Shown: positions 6,146 through 6,729 of the stretch, in pieces
Layout: every line of letters starts with the position of its first letter
Position numbering within the stretch: position 1 is the stretch's first letter
Assembly (NCBI GenBank): GCA_913031405.1
Contig: CAJWCX010000067.1
Location: 1-6,729, forward strand
Length of the DNA stretch: 6,729 nt
Source of the DNA: an uncultured Flavobacteriales bacterium
Lineage (GTDB): Bacteria > Bacteroidota > Bacteroidia > Flavobacteriales_D > Crocinitomicaceae
Direction: 5' to 3'
Notes under the pieces: generated by a model
Database searches by the model: none
What the model was told of the DNA's origin: nothing
The model's input: the letters and a program-made list of their open reading frames with translations, nothing else
Translations under genes and position numbers: made by a program

Positions 6146-6729
6146 TAATAATCTCCTAATGTTTCTTCAAGTTGGTCTAATGCAACCTCAAGTTGTTCGG
6201 GATTGGGAGCCACACCATGCCATTTGTGTGATCCCATCATAAAATCTACACCTTTACCCATTTCTGTTTTCATTAATACAACGATTGGCTTTCCATTACC
6301 GATTGCCTTTTGTATGTTGGCAAAGGTTTTCTTGATATCATCAAAATCATGACCGTTCATTTCATATACGTCCCATCCAAAAGCTTGCCACTTTTGTTTA
6401 AGGTTGCCTAGAGAAAGTACATCTTCAACATCCCCATCTATTTGTCTTCCATTATAATCAATGGTTGCAACTAAATTATCAATCCCTTTTGCTGCAGCAT
6501 ACATAGCCGCTTCCCAAATCTGACCCTCTTGTAATTCTCCGTCTCCATGCAGGCTATATACAATTTTAGTATCGTTGTTTAATTTTTTGGTTTCAGCTGT
6601 CCCAATTGCTACTGATAAGCCTTGACCAAGAGAGCCTGACGCCATTCGTATTCCCGGGAGAGACTTGTCTGTAGAAGGGTGACCTTGAAGCCTTGAAGAT
6701 ATTTTTCTGAATGTCCCAAGTTCTTTTAC
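6145..6729 (-). CDS. Transketolase, N-terminal subunit (TPP-binding), 5' end cut by window
   Basis: The first half of the two-subunit transketolase, which binds the diphosphate of thiamine diphosphate through magnesium; it should pair with the C-terminal subunit encoded two genes downstream. Only the last 194 residues are present. The frame is open to the right edge, and against a usual length of about 280 some 85-90 N-terminal residues are missing. Visible marks, numbered from the edge: LQGHPS (14-19), PGIRMASGSLGQGLS (25-39), the cofactor motif starting GDGELQEG (62-69) and ending DYNGRQIDG (91-99), and the late GKGVDFMMGSHKWHG segment. An ATG at 6645 falls inside the conserved PGIR-MASGSLGQG stretch and is not the start. 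Its last codons (ETLGDY) contain the AGGAG that serves the VWA gene, and its TAG stop overlaps the VWA GTG by one base. Confidence 0.95.
   Translation of the reverse strand, partial: VKELGTFRKISSRLQGHPSTDKSLPGIRMASGSLGQGLSVAIGTAETKKLNNDTKIVYSLHGDGELQEGQIWEAAMYAAAKGIDNLVATIDYNGRQIDGDVEDVLSLGNLKQKWQAFGWDVYEMNGHDFDDIKKTFANIQKAIGNGKPIVVLMKTEMGKGVDFMMGSHKWHGVAPNPEQLEVALDQLEETLGDY
6153..6157 (-). promoter_or_regulatory. Strong Shine-Dalgarno (AGGAG) for the VWA gene
   Basis: The minus strand reads AGGAG, 7 nt, then GTG at 6145. The site lies inside the last codons of the transketolase N-terminal subunit. It decides the GTG start of the VWA gene and is the best Shine-Dalgarno in the window; the other internal genes have weak ones or none, relying on stop/start proximity. 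Confidence 0.75.

Noticed and set aside
6643..6645. ATG as start of the transketolase N-terminal subunit
   Set aside because: It falls within conserved transketolase sequence and the frame continues with family motifs to the window edge, so the gene starts outside the window.
3845..6729. Transketolase gene broken by frameshift or insertion
   Set aside because: Both halves have the usual lengths and motifs of naturally split subunits, and the C-terminal half has its own proper start; the split is normal, only the gene in between is unusual.

Overview
The window is an AT-rich piece of bacterial chromosome (roughly high-30s % GC by eye), most likely from the Bacteroidota and probably the flavobacterial side. 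The reasons are: a transketolase encoded as two separate half-genes, signal peptides of the 'hydrophobic run ending in GQ' kind, a TAnnTTTG promoter hexamer/octamer, mostly weak Shine-Dalgarno sites, and SGNH-hydrolase/MBOAT pairs of a Bacteroidota type. Placement below phylum is inference. All six genes lie on the minus strand, so transcription runs from high to low coordinates, and both window edges cut a gene.

First block (6729 down to 3845): the 3' part of the transketolase N-terminal (thiamine-diphosphate-binding) subunit, then a secreted von Willebrand factor A (VWA) protein, then the transketolase C-terminal (pyrimidine-binding) subunit. The junctions are extremely tight: a 1-nt stop/start overlap (TAGTG) and a 3-nt gap. 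The two transketolase subunits must combine into one cytosolic enzyme of the non-oxidative pentose phosphate pathway. An exported adhesion-type protein is encoded between them with no obvious functional link, which is the most unusual arrangement in the window.

Second block (3711 down to 1): after a 133-nt gap with a good Bacteroidota-type -7 promoter element come two paralogous SGNH-family hydrolases/acyltransferases, one anchored by an N-terminal membrane helix and one with a signal peptide, then an MBOAT membrane O-acyltransferase of the AlgI/DltB/PatA kind that runs out of the window. These are joined by a 1-nt gap and an ATGA overlap. Together they look like a cell-envelope O-acylation module: the MBOAT carries acyl groups across the inner membrane and the SGNH proteins transfer them to, or remove them from, an envelope or extracellular glycan. 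The glycan cannot be told from sequence.

There is no RNA gene, mobile element, CRISPR array or DNA-level repeat that I can support. The only non-coding stretch is the 133 nt at 3712-3844. Nothing here proves a wholly new system; the points worth following are the VWA insertion into the split transketolase, the three-fold beta repeat of that VWA protein, and the two-SGNH plus MBOAT module with an atypical GGSH active-site block.
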